A DNA stretch of 64,000 nt from Toxorhynchites rutilus septentrionalis. Taxonomy: Eukaryota; Arthropoda; Insecta; Diptera; Culicidae. The stretch lies in contig NC_073745.1 in the NCBI RefSeq assembly GCF_029784135.1, forward strand, positions 279,903,803-279,967,802. The letters run 5' to 3'. Under the pieces are notes generated by a model, which ran no database searches, was not told the origin of the DNA, and worked only from the letters and a program-made list of their open reading frames with translations. Shown here piece after piece: positions 12,919 to 23,269 of this stretch. Every line of letters starts with the position of its first letter. Position 1 is the stretch's first letter. Position numbers and translations under genes: made by a program.

Positions 12919-13355
12919 GGTGGTCCCCATGGCCTAGTGGTAAGCGTTGCGCTTGCCAAGATAAGGGCTTCGGGTTCGATTCCCGTTCGGGTTAGAAATT
13001 CTATCGTCATAGATCATTTTTCTGGCTTGCACTGGTAAAGGGGAACTGTCTAGGGTGTGGTGGGATGAGCATTAGGCATTGCCAGTCCCCAAGAAAAGAC
13101 ACAAAAAAAAACCCCCGAAACAGCTCTCCTCTAAGCGAATTGACGCCGCTATAAGCGTCTTTGCCCAGTCCTGGTGGTACTCGGGACGTGAAGCAGCAGT
13201 ATCACGATGGTCCCCCTGCGAGATAGTGGGGTTGGTCGCAGGCCTTGCAAGCCGCACCACTAAAACACCAAGCAACGAACGATGCACAAGAAGATTTGAA
13301 AATTGTGAATCAGGCCATGTTGTAAAAGACGTTAAGCCAAAATAAATAAATAAAT
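12919..13355 (+). mobile_element. tRNA-derived SINE with perfect 13-bp target duplication
   Basis: The head is tRNA-like, with a polymerase III A box TGGCCTAGTGG (12930-12940) and a B box GGTTCGATTCC (12973-12983). A tRNA-unrelated body follows, and the tail ends GACGTTAAGCC then (AAAT)n. The 13-base target TAATACCGAACAT occurs at 12906-12918 and again at 13355-13367. The short frames inside are not genes. It fits the Feilai-type SINEs of mosquitoes in structure; subfamily identity was not tested. The tRNA-like head has an irregular anticodon arm, so it is not a functional tRNA. Confidence 0.92.
12930..12983 (+). promoter_or_regulatory. internal RNA polymerase III promoter (A and B boxes) of the SINE
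   Basis: A box TGGCCTAGTGG at 12930-12940 and B box GGTTCGATTCC at 12973-12983, 32 bp apart, both close to the eukaryotic tRNA consensus. They would drive SINE transcription from about 12919. Confidence 0.8.
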
Positions 13356-13367
13356 AATACCGAACAT

Positions 13368-14306
13368 TAATGCACCACTGAACTTGAACGACGCAGGTGC
13401 TCCAAAATTGTTCTCGTTGTTGAGAAACCACATGTATGTTCCTTTAAGTCAAAATATGGATTTATTTTAATTATCCATTAGTGTACGTATAGCGAATATG
13501 GAGGAGATGTACCACTAACTTTCATAAATTTGCGAATAATTACTCTATTTTAGTTCATAAGTATGCAAAAGTATACTTTTTCTAGCAGTTAATGCAGTTA
13601 TTCAATGTTATTCAAGTTATTCAAAGGTTCTCACTGATATTTCGATGATTAATCGACTAAATTGTATGAAAAACATGTGTTAAAATGCCTGTTCTATAGG
13701 CTGACCATACGTAGGAACGGGTCCAGACCGTTTGAACGGGCTGTACCGTTTTTACACAGAGATTCAAAGCATTATTAGTAAAGAAAACATGCTGTTCGGA
13801 TAAATGAAAATATTTTCATTGAAAAGTGAACAATCATGAAAGGAGTAATAATTAGTGACATAAAAATAGTGAACAAAGAATTCGTGTCATTTGGAACAAA
13901 TATTTTCAGAAAAGGAAAACCAATTTCTAGAATGTGAGAAATCCCGGAAGCTTACTGAACATATTTTACGTTTGCCTGTTAGTCACGTATCAGTTGAAAG
14001 ATTTTTTTTTATGATGGACATGATGTGGATAGCGAAAACGTAATGACTTAAGGGGGGACCTCAACCTGTAGGGCCAAAACATGGATTTCGAATCTCATGG
14101 CATATTTAAGAGTATGTTTGAAGTTGCATTTCAGAACGAATTGGAACTGTAAATTTGGGTTATTAAGACTCTGGAGTTATGCGCGTAAGTGCTTTCTAAA
14201 AGTCGGTACCTTGCTAGCGGATCACTTTATTGGAACTATACGACCGATTTAGTTGAAATTTGACTAGAATACGTATAAAAAGTATTCTCTAAAATGCCAA
14301 AATGGT

Positions 14307-14308
<2 letters not shown>
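13368..14308. other. AT-rich interior of the Tigger-flanked region
   Basis: No gene is supported. 13697-13750 (GGCTGACCATACGT, then ACGGGTCCAGACCG) resembles the end of an ancient DNA transposon. A related-looking piece (GATACCATCTGTCC, CCGGGACATGTCC) lies at 15645-15690. 14050-14170 looks like another low-copy repeat. Confidence 0.35.

Positions 14309-14396
<88 letters not shown>
14309..14396. repeat. (AT)44 microsatellite
   Basis: An uninterrupted 88-base AT dinucleotide run. Its minus-strand reading gives an Ile-Tyr repeat that is not a gene. Confidence 0.98.
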
Positions 14397-14399
<3 letters not shown>

Positions 14400-15773
14400 T
14401 TGCCATGCTACGGAATAGAAAGTACATTTTACATGCTGGAAAAAAATCGTATGGATCCTGAAATAAATGTGCAGCCAGGTGAAGACACAATGTTTTTATA
14501 GAAACGCGTTAGAATCTCTCTTAGATCTCTGTTAACGAATAGAATAAACAATCTTTACGTGCGATTCAGTACACAAACTCTCCATATTCCGCACCAATGT
14601 ACTCAAAGCTTTCGTGAAAATTCATCATTGATACTATAGCTTTTATCAAACAATGCGGCTTCTTTGATATGGTGAAATATTCTCTATCTATAAACATAAA
14701 AATGGAACGCCAAATGTGTTTCTAAGTGCGAAACCCGAAGAAATAAACGTCCGATTAGAGCCGTCTTTTTTTGTTGTATTCGTAGATCAATGTTATAGAG
14801 AGCAAGAATTTCAAATTTTTTTAAAAACTTTAAGGGAAGGTTCAAAAAATAAAACTCATATGTTCTACAATGTCATCGTTGTTGGTCCAACTGGATTTCA
14901 TGTTTGCGGAGTTAAGCTTCGTGTTCTGTTGGTGTGAACCGAAATGGCAAACGATTCTCAGGTGGAATAAAGCGCTTTGAAAATAAAAATTATGAATTTA
15001 AATTTATTTTTCTGTATCAAACATGTATTCCATGTTACGGAGAAACATGTTATTTACAAGTGAATCAAGAACCTTGAGCGGAAATTATGTCTAAAAATAA
15101 ATTTATATTATAATGACCAGTTTTGTTAGAAGTAGTAGGTAATTTTTATTAAAATTTATATTAAAAATTGTAAACGGTCAATAAGAAGATCAATCAATGA
15201 AGAGTTCTGCGATTAAACCTACGAACGTTTGGTTAGTTAGAAAACGAAATTGGAAAGAATTCATATAAAAAAAACCCATTTTGGGCGCCTGGTCAGTTAG
15301 TATTACATATTTTCTATTCTCCGCTTTCGAATCCATAGTTAATGACACCATTTGTAAGCAATCTATATCGAGTTTTCATCCCGTTTATATAAAGATTAGT
15401 GTGATTTGAAAGATGTGAAATTGTACCAGGAAATACAAAAATATATTGTTCGATAAAATCGTGTGAATTTGTCGAGTCACAACTTCATGAAGGCTGCAAT
15501 TCAACCGCCTACAATGTGTTTGAAATCGAAACAGTTTTACAATATGAAAATCTCATTATTTTGATTACATAATCCTTAGCAAAGTGCTAAGAAGCAAGCA
15601 TTTTACCCTTCAGCAGTATATTTTTTATATGGATTACACCTCGGGATACCATCTGTCCTGAATTACCGGGACATGTCCTGATTTTGAGTTTCTTATGGGG
15701 CGTTCTGATTTATTGTTCATACTCTAGTATTTGTTCTCATTTTTATAAGGAATTCAGTTTTGTTAACGAGTCA
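14397..15773. other. AT-rich spacer with a diverged repeat fragment
   Basis: No supported gene. 14740-14890 shares an order of words (GTC..GATT..AGCCGTCTT, TTGTTGTATTCGT, GATCAATGTTATA.AGAG, TATGTT..AC) with 27710-27890, which is itself part of the CCCGGCAAACTTCG dispersed repeat family in reverse. It is therefore probably an old internal fragment of that family. Confidence 0.4.
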
Positions 15774-16236
15774 TACGGGTAAACTTCGATATAACGTACC
15801 CTCGTTATAACGTACCCTCGATATAACGTCACTCGATATAACGTACATTTTACCTCGATATAACGTACACATTTCCAAAATGCAAAGGAATGTTTTTTAT
15901 TTGAATATTTTTTATTTGAAAGAACAATGAACTATCTGTGTTGTGATGCTAAAACATGGTTTGTACCTTTAATCAATCCCGAAATACAGCTGGTTTTGTG
16001 ATTCCGGATTCTAAATGAATCAAGCTTCAATCAACAGTACGAAGGGAAACATCATGAGAAAGTCTGGCTCCGTCTTCTAATTGAATTTATTCATTAACTT
16101 TACTAAAATAGCAACACAATAATGTATTTTAGGCTACGTTTGTGACTCCTTTATTATGCTTCGATATAACGTACAATTCGATACAACGTACAATTTTGAA
16201 AGTGAAATATCAAAGTTATATCAAAGTTACCCTGTA
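15774..16236. mobile_element. non-autonomous pogo/Tigger-like MITE with iterated CGATATAACGTAC
   Basis: The left end is TA-CGGGTAAACTTCGATATAAC and the complement of the right end is TA-CAGGGTAACTTTGATATAAC, with TA at both borders. Inside the left end the word TCGATATAACGTAC or a close variant recurs about five times (15787-15868). Two more copies lie near the right (16158-16190). There is no coding sequence; length is 463 bp. The TA target and end sequence suggest the pogo/Tigger group. Confidence 0.7.
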
Positions 16237-16274
16237 ATTGTTTTTTTTAAATTTAATTTTTGATTAAAAACTTT

Positions 16275-16912
16275 TTGACGTAGGATTACGTCTTTCGGGA
16301 GCATGTTAGGGTACAAATTGAAAAACGAAAAATCTGCCGCATAGCGAAAATTTTTCAATTTCAAGCGCTTATTGCTCAGTTATTTACTGATGGGTTTACG
16401 GAATATTTACATTATTCGATTCGATTATAATTTAATAAAATGAAGAAAAATATACATTTTATAAAACTAACCATCGAACAATTGAAAAAAAAACTCAAGC
16501 AATATTTACACAAATATCCCGCATTATGATTGTCCAATTGGCACAAGCAATATGTGCTCTCCCAGTTGAGCATTCAATACGAATACGGGACTGTGCAACG
16601 AATTATGCGTTTGGTTTGATTTTATGCTGCGGTAAAATCTTCGCTTTGATCGGTCCAATTTGCGTCTCCCCAAATCTCATCTCATTTCCCTTCGGTATCT
16701 TTCATCGTGTACAACCCAACGACTAATCACCATCTTTCTGCCATCATCGCTCGATTGTACCACTGGTGGAGTGTACAAACAATACCAATCAATCAAACTA
16801 AACGCTTCATTTCAAGGCCAGCAAGTTATTATCAAAGAGTTTAATAATAGAATTTTTCATATCCATATCCATAATCAATATGCAATAATAGCTCAAGGTA
16901 ATCCTACGTCAT
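16275..16912. mobile_element. TIR element of the GACGTAGGATTACG family
   Basis: TTGACGTAGGATTACG at 16275-16290 is matched in reverse by GGTAATCCTACGTCAT at 16897-16912, giving an inverted repeat of about 14 bp around 638 bp. The same word is inverted around about 90 bp at 47930-48020, and a single diverged copy sits at 3538. The interior frames are not recognisable. Confidence 0.5.
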
Positions 16913-18022
16913 ATGCGATCGTTTCTCGGACACAAGCCTCCCGTATTTTTTTGTTGGAAACTTGAATTTTGCAAGCGTGTAGAGAGTGACGGTTGCATCT
17001 TCCACGAGGTCTTCCATCTGTTTTTATTGAGAGTTTTCGTTTTATCGGGTTGTTTTGTGTTTTGTCTCGATATTCCAAGTTGATTTTTAAATGTCAAAAC
17101 AAATGTGTCATTTTACCGACAAATTGTACCAGAAGTACCTTTATCTCATAGAAAGACGTAGTGATTATGCAAATGTGATTTATAGGTGTCGGTATGTGCA
17201 TTTTTAGTCATGTTGTTGAAACAGAAATTTGGAATTCGCAATCAACTATTACAGGTAAATCTGATTTTCATAAACAAATCCAAACACCAAAGGCGTCGTG
17301 CACAAATTACGTAACGCTAAAAATCCGGATTTTGGACCACCTCCCCCCTCCCCCCTACGTAACGCAATTCCCTATCTCTAATACACAGAAAGTAACGCAA
17401 CCTCGACCCCAACCTGTGACAGGTGTCCTAATTTTCAACTCCAACCAGATGGTATTTCTGCTCATACAGCTATTCGAATTCCACACATGTGTTCTGTATG
17501 ATCTACACCATCTCATTTAGCGATGTGTGCTTTGGATAAGTGACTGTATTTTAGTTTCATCAAAATGTCTAGCTTTTTCGTAGAGTCAACAAATTTTATG
17601 TTTTTTATCATTATAATTTCATGTCCAACTTTTTGGTGTATGTTGTTGTACAACGCTTTCTTCAAGTTCCTCCGGTCACGCAAGTCTTGGCCTGTGATCT
17701 TGGTGGCCACTTCTTAAAGCATTCAAATAGTTGGACACCGCTCATAAACAAGCCCACACTTCTTTTAAACATACCACCCCACGTAGTAGGAAAATTTTCG
17801 GTAAGCACCGTGAATAAGTCTAATAACCGCATGTATGCTTTAGAATATTTTTTTCTGTTTAATTCTCATGTATTATTTAATAATTTGACGAAGAATGGAA
17901 CTGTTCACATTGTTTCTCATGTTTAGAAAAACGTGATATAAGCGAAACATTTTCAGTGATAAATTCAAGAGTGATATAAACGATACGTGATAACGCACAG
18001 CGCAATAATCGAGACGTCACTG
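16913..18022. other. spacer up to the Tigger right end
   Basis: No gene is supported. 17305-17400 holds repeated ACGTAACGC words around a C-rich stretch (CCTCCCCCCTCCCCCC), a pattern common in insect dispersed repeats. 17930-18022 is the right subterminal and terminal region of the Tigger-like element. Confidence 0.4.
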
Positions 18023-18172
18023 TATTCGCAACTCTCGTTTGGTGAGCGGGCCAGGCTGTCTAAAGAATCCGTCCGTCGTTCCTTTTTTTTCGTACCCTTC
18101 TTTCCCAGATCGTTTGTACCTTCTCCCATTCATCAGCATCCATAATTAAGTCAATTAGCAAAAACAACGGTG

Positions 18173-18178
18173 ACTTAC
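18173..18178 (-). other. 5' splice site (GTAAGT) ending the coding exon
   Basis: On the minus strand the exon ends ...GATACC and is followed by GTAAGT, a perfect intronic donor match. The intron would start in phase 1 after Tyr317. Without splicing the frame continues 39 codons to a stop at 18060. The Tigger-like element end lies about 36 bp beyond that stop, so it would be intronic. Confidence 0.7.
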
Positions 18179-19130
18179 GGTATCGCTTCATCAGACTTTT
18201 CTTGTAGGCCGCCCGCCCCTGGCCCCGATGATGTCCGTCCGAGTCCGGCCCAGCCGAGTCATCCGAATCGCTGCCCGAGTCCATCCGGGCGCGCCGTTTC
18301 ATCTTCATCGACAGATCCAGCGGACCCTCGTCGTCGCCGCCGCCGCCACCTTCCTCTTCCGATTTGGGATAGTGATCCGTATCCCCGCTGGCGGCCCCAC
18401 CCGCCTGGCTATCGCTAAAGTCCGAATCGGGATCGTTCTGGATGCTGTCGTGCCGTCCGGATAGCCGACGGCGGTAGTGCTGTTGTTCCTCCTCTTCTTC
18501 TTCGGCTCCGGGACCATCTTCGTAGCGATAGCGACGCTCGTCGACATTCGACGAAGTTTGCCGGAGGTCGCCGCCGTATTCGTCCTCGTCGTCGTCGTCG
18601 GCACGCTGCACGCCATATTGGAGGGTGGTGTGAGCGTTCCGGTAGTACTGAGCAACGGCCGCCACCTGTTGGGGATCTTCCTCGATCGAGCTTCGGCGCT
18701 GGGGTCGCTCTTCCTTGATGTAGCGAATGACATTTTCGGTACGCTCCTGGATGACCGACGCAATCCGTTGCTGCTGATGGGTTGGCGTTACCATCGGTGG
18801 GGTCTGTGAACGGGGTCGGTACGGTTGCTCGACCGGGTACAACGGGTCGCTCGGGACGCCGTATAAAGCCGGTGGGGTGTTTGGACGCGAATAGGGCTCC
18901 CGTTTGTATTTGTAGTGTTCCGGCTGTTCATCGTCAACCGATGGGAGCGAATGCAACGACGAACGGCGAATGACGATTCGCGATGGCTGATCGGCTGAGT
19001 GATGGTGATGAACTGGCGAAGGCGAAGGACTCTGCGCAGGTGGCGATGGTGTTGCCGAGGGCGACTGCTCGGTACGATCGGGCTGTTGGCCACCCACAAA
19101 GTGGGGTGACATATGCTGGAGCATCATCAT
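18179..19130 (-). CDS. coding exon of a probable transcriptional regulator with a CtBP-type PLDLS motif
   Basis: This is the one convincing host coding sequence. From the first ATG at 19130 (in-frame stop upstream near 19180) it runs 317 codons plus one base to a GTAAGT donor. The protein is low in complexity: a Ser/Pro-rich N-terminus with a His run (about residues 39-44), Thr-Pro-Pro motifs, acidic runs (about 178-185 and 210-215), a Gly run, then GPLDLSMKMKRRA. PLDLS is at residues 270-274 and is followed by basic residues. PxDLS is the known docking motif for the co-repressor CtBP, used by repressors such as Knirps, Kruppel and Snail. The exon ends in a basic stretch (YKKSLMKRY), and no DNA-binding domain is present. 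I infer a nuclear repressor whose DNA-binding domain lies in later exons. I cannot name it. High GC and biased codons contrast with the surrounding TEs. An alternative end without splicing is at 18060. Confidence 0.72.
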
Positions 19131-21650
19131 CCTGGTTACTTCAGTTTGGCGATTATGGTTCAAACACTTCCTCCCTTTTTAAATTGTTTCACCCAGTAGT
19201 TTGTAAATAGTTTTATATTTCTCTTTGAACTGACACTTTGCACTATTGTTTTCAACAACTTGGTTTCTCATCAATTTTCAACAGAAATAAATTTTCACTA
19301 GAGGCTTCAATAATTGGCTACAACATTCTTCTCCTTCTCTTGCTTAAACTATCAAAACACTACTTTCAGCTAATAATGATTCTAGGAGGTGTGATTAGAG
19401 TGTGGTTAAATTTTTCTACGATAACGATTAGGGTGACTTTTTTTCGCCCCGTTTTTTATTATTATGTCAACTCGATAAATTTCCAATTAGGCGAAGCATT
19501 TTTGTACACCACTTGGAAGCGCTGCTCGGCGGCGCTTTTCGGTACGGTTCACACTCGCTTTCCGCCGCTTATATTTGTTCTGTTTTCATTAGCAATTAGC
19601 GATGAGTTGGGGGGCTACGACACACAGCACTACCTCTATCTCTCTGTGGGTTAAGTCATGTTGTGTCATTTGAATTTCCTGGTCGCGTATTTGCTGGCGA
19701 TCCCTGAGTCACACATACTGTTTGGTTTTGTTTTGTTTGTTTGCGTCACTTTGCATTCCAGCCTTCCGGCTTAAACGAACAGCAGGTTAAAAAACGTTTC
19801 GAAAAAAAACAACACAGACACAGTCACAATCGCACGAAAAAGAGGCCGACCGAAAATGTGTGTAGGCCGCCGCCGCCGACAGTAATCCTTTCGGGACTAA
19901 TTCTTTTCCCCACGCTTTCACACGAACACTCGCACTAACGCCTTCCCGGAGTCAATATAAAAGGCTTCAGCAGCCAAGTCCGACCGCCACCAATTTTCCA
20001 CACGGTTTTCACTTTCAGCAATGATGGCTCGGATGCGGCACGACACACACCGACTTCTACTTCGGGAGCTGCCACCCCAAAAATGGGGCGCCCGTTGCCG
20101 AACGGATGGAGATAGGAAAAACTCACTTTCGTTACCACGACGGTACACTCGAACCTGTCTGTCTGTCTGTGTGCGACACGGGAGGAGGAAAATTTCACTT
20201 TTCACTATACACGCGCTGTCGTCCTTCCCTCCCCAACTGGTGCGGGGGTGTGGGGCGGCGCTGGTACTCGCGCTGTCTGACCGTTGTCTGCTTCGTTATG
20301 TTCTGTTGTCTCAGGGCTTGTACTTTCGATGCGGCTGCCGTATTAGAGTCATATGATATCGACTGACTGTCGTTTGGTGACTTTTCCGCTTTTCCGAGCT
20401 ATCTGATTTTAATGTATTTTATCTAGGCTTCTTTTTTTTGTTTGTTTCAACACTTGTTTGTACGATTTAAAATTTCTACATATTTCTGTGTAACACTGCT
20501 GAGTGAGGTAGACTCATTTGTAACATTTGTAACCACTGAAACGGACATTCTTCTAGTTTTCCTGTTGGACGATTTTCATTTTCCACCTTGTTTTACATTT
20601 GCACTTGCAACGAAACGAAACACACGCACGGAAAACTCAAAACATGGATAAAGTTAGGATCAAATCTAGCGCTTTTCCAGACAGTCAGAATGCATCTCCA
20701 GCATCCTGTTTTTTCCAGAAAAATATTTTTCTTGTTTTCTATATTCTTCCTCAAATGCTTGCTTGCTTCAAAACACAACTAAAGATGAAAACTATAAATC
20801 TGAGTATAAAAATCGTTTTGAACAACGATGTAAAACAAAACGCGTATTCACACGATCCGTTCTTGAATCGGAATGACGAAACGATACAAGAAATGACAGC
20901 TCTGTGCTCCGACCTTCCTCTACTTTTCCAAAGCAGCAGCAGCGCTCGCAGCCAGTAGCGGAGGCAGCCTAGTGTTGAACACCACACGAATGCGCCGCGA
21001 GAGAGAACCAACGAGCGAACGAACGAACGAATCGCCCAACACCCAACACGAACCAGCGTGAGCGAGCGTGAGATTCGTGTTGGTGCATCGCCTGGCGAGA
21101 CGAGACATCAAATTGCATCCTGTGCAGCAGCAGCAGCAGCACAACACTTCCCCCTCTCCAGAGAGAGAGGCGTGTTTGTGTTGGTGTATGAAAAGCGAAA
21201 CTTGCCCGTGTGCAGACAGGGAAAATTTGCATTCTTCTTCTCGTCTCGTGTCGTCTTGGAACCCGTACGGGCGCGATTTTCGGAGAGTGGGTAAACGAAA
21301 TCGAAAACTGGCGCCCGCCGCAGTCGGGCTAGAGAGCATTGATTCGCGACACACAGAGCGAGAGAGAGCAGCGGCGAACGGTCGCACAAAAGGAAAGGCG
21401 AAAAACCATGATCTCCGTCACAACACCCTCTGTTTTCCGTGGTCTCTGCACCCACGAACGTGGACCAGTCCAGCCAGACACGGGCTGGGTGCGAGTTGTA
21501 AACATATGATGTGCGAGAGCGAGAGTTCGCATGCCGATACATACCGAGTGGCTTCTGGGTGAGACGAGAGCCGGAAATCTCGGTGCTTCGAGGGGTCTGT
21601 CGATTGTACAGAAAAAAATATGTTTTAAGAAAATAGTTTTTAACAACGCC
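19131..21650. other. GC-rich 5' flank / probable untranslated region of the exon
   Basis: This is non-repetitive DNA lying 5' of the minus-strand exon, with many CpG and direct simple motifs (GAACGAACGAAC at about 21010-21030, (CAG)5 near 21125). A TATAAAA on the minus strand at 19211-19217 would place a start near 19185, but no initiator supports it. Frames on both strands are long only because of GC content, with no domain. I consider it 5' UTR and promoter DNA by position; the start site is not resolved. Confidence 0.45.
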
Positions 21651-21975
21651 CCTATTGCGTTAGCCAGATGATAAAAAATAAAGGTAAATATGAAAGGAAA
21701 TTAGAATAGTATATGTTAGAGATGAAACAGATATTCGGTAACTATCCGTTATTCGGCCTATCCAGTCGATATCAGAGAACGGTCTCCACCAGCTGAGAAC
21801 ATTTCTGCAAGGAGTTGAATCTTGGATCGATATTAAGAACATCGACCTTTTCCTTTCCGATTTCCGATTTTCTGACTCGATTCTTTGTAATTGAAAAAAT
21901 TGCTAGAATCGGTCTAGAAAACTTTTATGTAGATTTGTTTTTCAGTTTACATCAATTTTAATTTCATCACTCTAC
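21651..21975. other. AT-rich spacer
   Basis: Nothing recognised. It marks the switch from the GC-rich host island to AT-rich repeat DNA. Confidence 0.5.
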
Positions 21976-22016
21976 TGGCAGTACACTCTAATTTCACTGC
22001 TTAGAGTGTACTGCCA
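21976..22016. repeat. perfect 15-bp inverted repeat with 11-base loop
   Basis: TGGCAGTACACTCTA (21976-21990) and its exact complement TAGAGTGTACTGCCA (22002-22016) surround an 11-base loop. It could be two transposon ends left back to back, or a hairpin RNA. It sits just 5' of decayed coding remnants. Confidence 0.95.
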
Positions 22017-22760
22017 CAAACGTTGTTTTTTTTTGTTATCAGAGATCAGTTAGTGACCTTTCCAACATTCATTTGCCCTGTTAAAACAAACGATGTATCT
22101 GTCACTGAAATTGCCGGTAATTTAATTGATTTTATTAGGGTTCTTAAACACAAAAGGGGAACAAAAGGAGCTGTGCAAAACTTTCACGATATTGCGTATA
22201 GGTACAATGAAAACGGAAAGCTAGCCTAGAAGAAACACAACAGAATACATGGATTGTATTAAAGTCTTTTCCTGAATGAACAGAGATTCAAAGTTTCACT
22301 AGTATAAAACATTCAGGAATGAAGAACACATGTAAGGAATTTGAGATGCTTAGTGATCACATTTTGTGTCTACCTTACCATCAGTTGAAAGGATTTTTTG
22401 GCTATGATGAACAATCAATGAAAAAGTCACAACTCGATATTCAAACCATGAAGCTTGATCTGGAATATGATAAATGTCACAATGACATTCTCGAAAACCA
22501 TAAACTCCTTAAAGAAGCCTGTTCACGATTTACATATTTCTTCGTTGCAGAGAACAAAGCAAGTACATCAGTATGTTTGATTGTTCAGTTTTATTCCAGG
22601 TTTTTCTCACTCAATAATATTCTTCAAGGAATATTATGTCTTTTTGTTTTTGTTTTCAGCTTACGCGTCCCGTTTTTAATTCTGAACTATTTGGTCAGCC
22701 TAAACATAACAGTCTATTGAGTTCTTCATCTGATTTTGATTTTTGTAAGTTAAAACTTTT
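22017..22760 (+). pseudogene. decayed coding remnant with intron-like signals, family unknown
   Basis: Two short plus-strand frames have coding-like composition. The first is 22023-22229 (contains VSVTEIAGNLIDFIRVLKH). The second starts at 22319 and contains a charged, possibly coiled stretch (QSMKKSQLDIQTMKLDLEYD). The second can be joined across a candidate intron (GTATGT at about 22571 to TTTTCAG at about 22660) to a short Ser-rich segment that ends at another donor-like GTAAGT (about 22745). I do not recognise the protein. It may be the 5' part of an old transposase or a host pseudogene. Confidence 0.3.
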
Positions 22761-23009
22761 TTTTTAATTTTTAACCGTATAGATTTTAAATTTTAAGGTG
22801 ACATTAAAATACATATCATTACTGAAGAAACTAATAAGGTTTAATGAAACGTGTATCAATTTTCAAAGCCATTCATTTCGTCAGCGGTCGGAGTATACGC
22901 ACACCACTTTCTTGGAGTCAAGAACTACATAAATCACTTTTTTGATTATTTTCGCAGCGCAATTTAGTCCATATTTCATCCTTTTCTCTACACATTTCAT
23001 CAACAGTTG

Positions 23010-23225
23010 GTGTTGATGTTGTGCTACAGTGCTTGTACGAAGAAGCTATTATTGAGGTAGCCTAATATCGTGCTCAACGAATGGAACTGTGCCCATCAAC
23101 TTTATGGATGATTTTGAAGACTTACAAGATTCTACTCGTGCATCAATTGAAGTCGCACGATCACCGGGCGCGCAGTAAACTTGATGAACGGGCAAAGTTG
23201 CTGTGGATTCCGAATTTTACATGAA
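23010..23225 (+). pseudogene. short transposase fragment (Tc1/mariner-related)
   Basis: The plus strand reads ELCPSTLWMILKTYKILL, then HQLKSHDHRARSKLDERAK in one frame. This pattern (a second helix-turn-helix, then Gln-Leu-Lys, Asp-His, Arg) is seen ahead of the catalytic domain in IS630/Tc1-like transposases of insects. No catalytic residues remain. Assignment is by pattern only. Confidence 0.4.
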
Positions 23226-23269
23226 AATTTTATACAGTTTTATATTTTTGTTTAAATAGATAATTCAAT

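Larger units (their letters stand above)
11977..18024 (-). mobile_element. large decayed Tigger/pogo-type element with nested insertions
   Basis: The left end reads TA-CAGTAACGTCTCAATTAT (11977-11996). The complement of the right end reads TA-CAGTGACGTCTCGATTAT (to 18024), so 16 of the first 18 inner bases match and TA is present at both borders, as for pogo/Tigger elements. Both ends continue with iterated CGTGATATA or TATATCACG motifs (11992-12050; 17930-17998). A minus-strand Tigger-like transposase relic lies just inside the left end. A SINE (12919), an (AT)44 run, a second pogo-like MITE (15774) and a TIR element (16275) lie inside. The span of 6 kb is long for this group, so it may instead be two copies or an element swollen by insertions. 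Confidence 0.55.

Noticed and set aside
12919..12992. A functional tRNA gene
   Set aside because: A and B boxes are good, but the anticodon arm is irregular and the segment is the head of a SINE with tail and target duplication.
13079..13431. Protein frames of 88 and 119 codons
   Set aside because: They lie in the body and tail of the SINE and end in its simple repeat.
14236..14490. 84-codon minus-strand frame with an Ile-Tyr run
   Set aside because: Translation of the (AT)44 microsatellite.
18170..19099. Overlapping frames on both strands across the PLDLS exon
   Set aside because: Shadow frames of the minus-strand coding exon; the minus frame has the motif, the donor and sensible composition.
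19956..19963. TATAAAAG on the plus strand as a core promoter
   Set aside because: No initiator at the right distance, no plus-strand gene follows, and the known exon is on the minus strand.
20920..21562. Frames of 144-164 codons on both strands in the GC-rich flank
   Set aside because: Mutually overlapping, low-complexity, in probable 5' flank; no recognisable domain.
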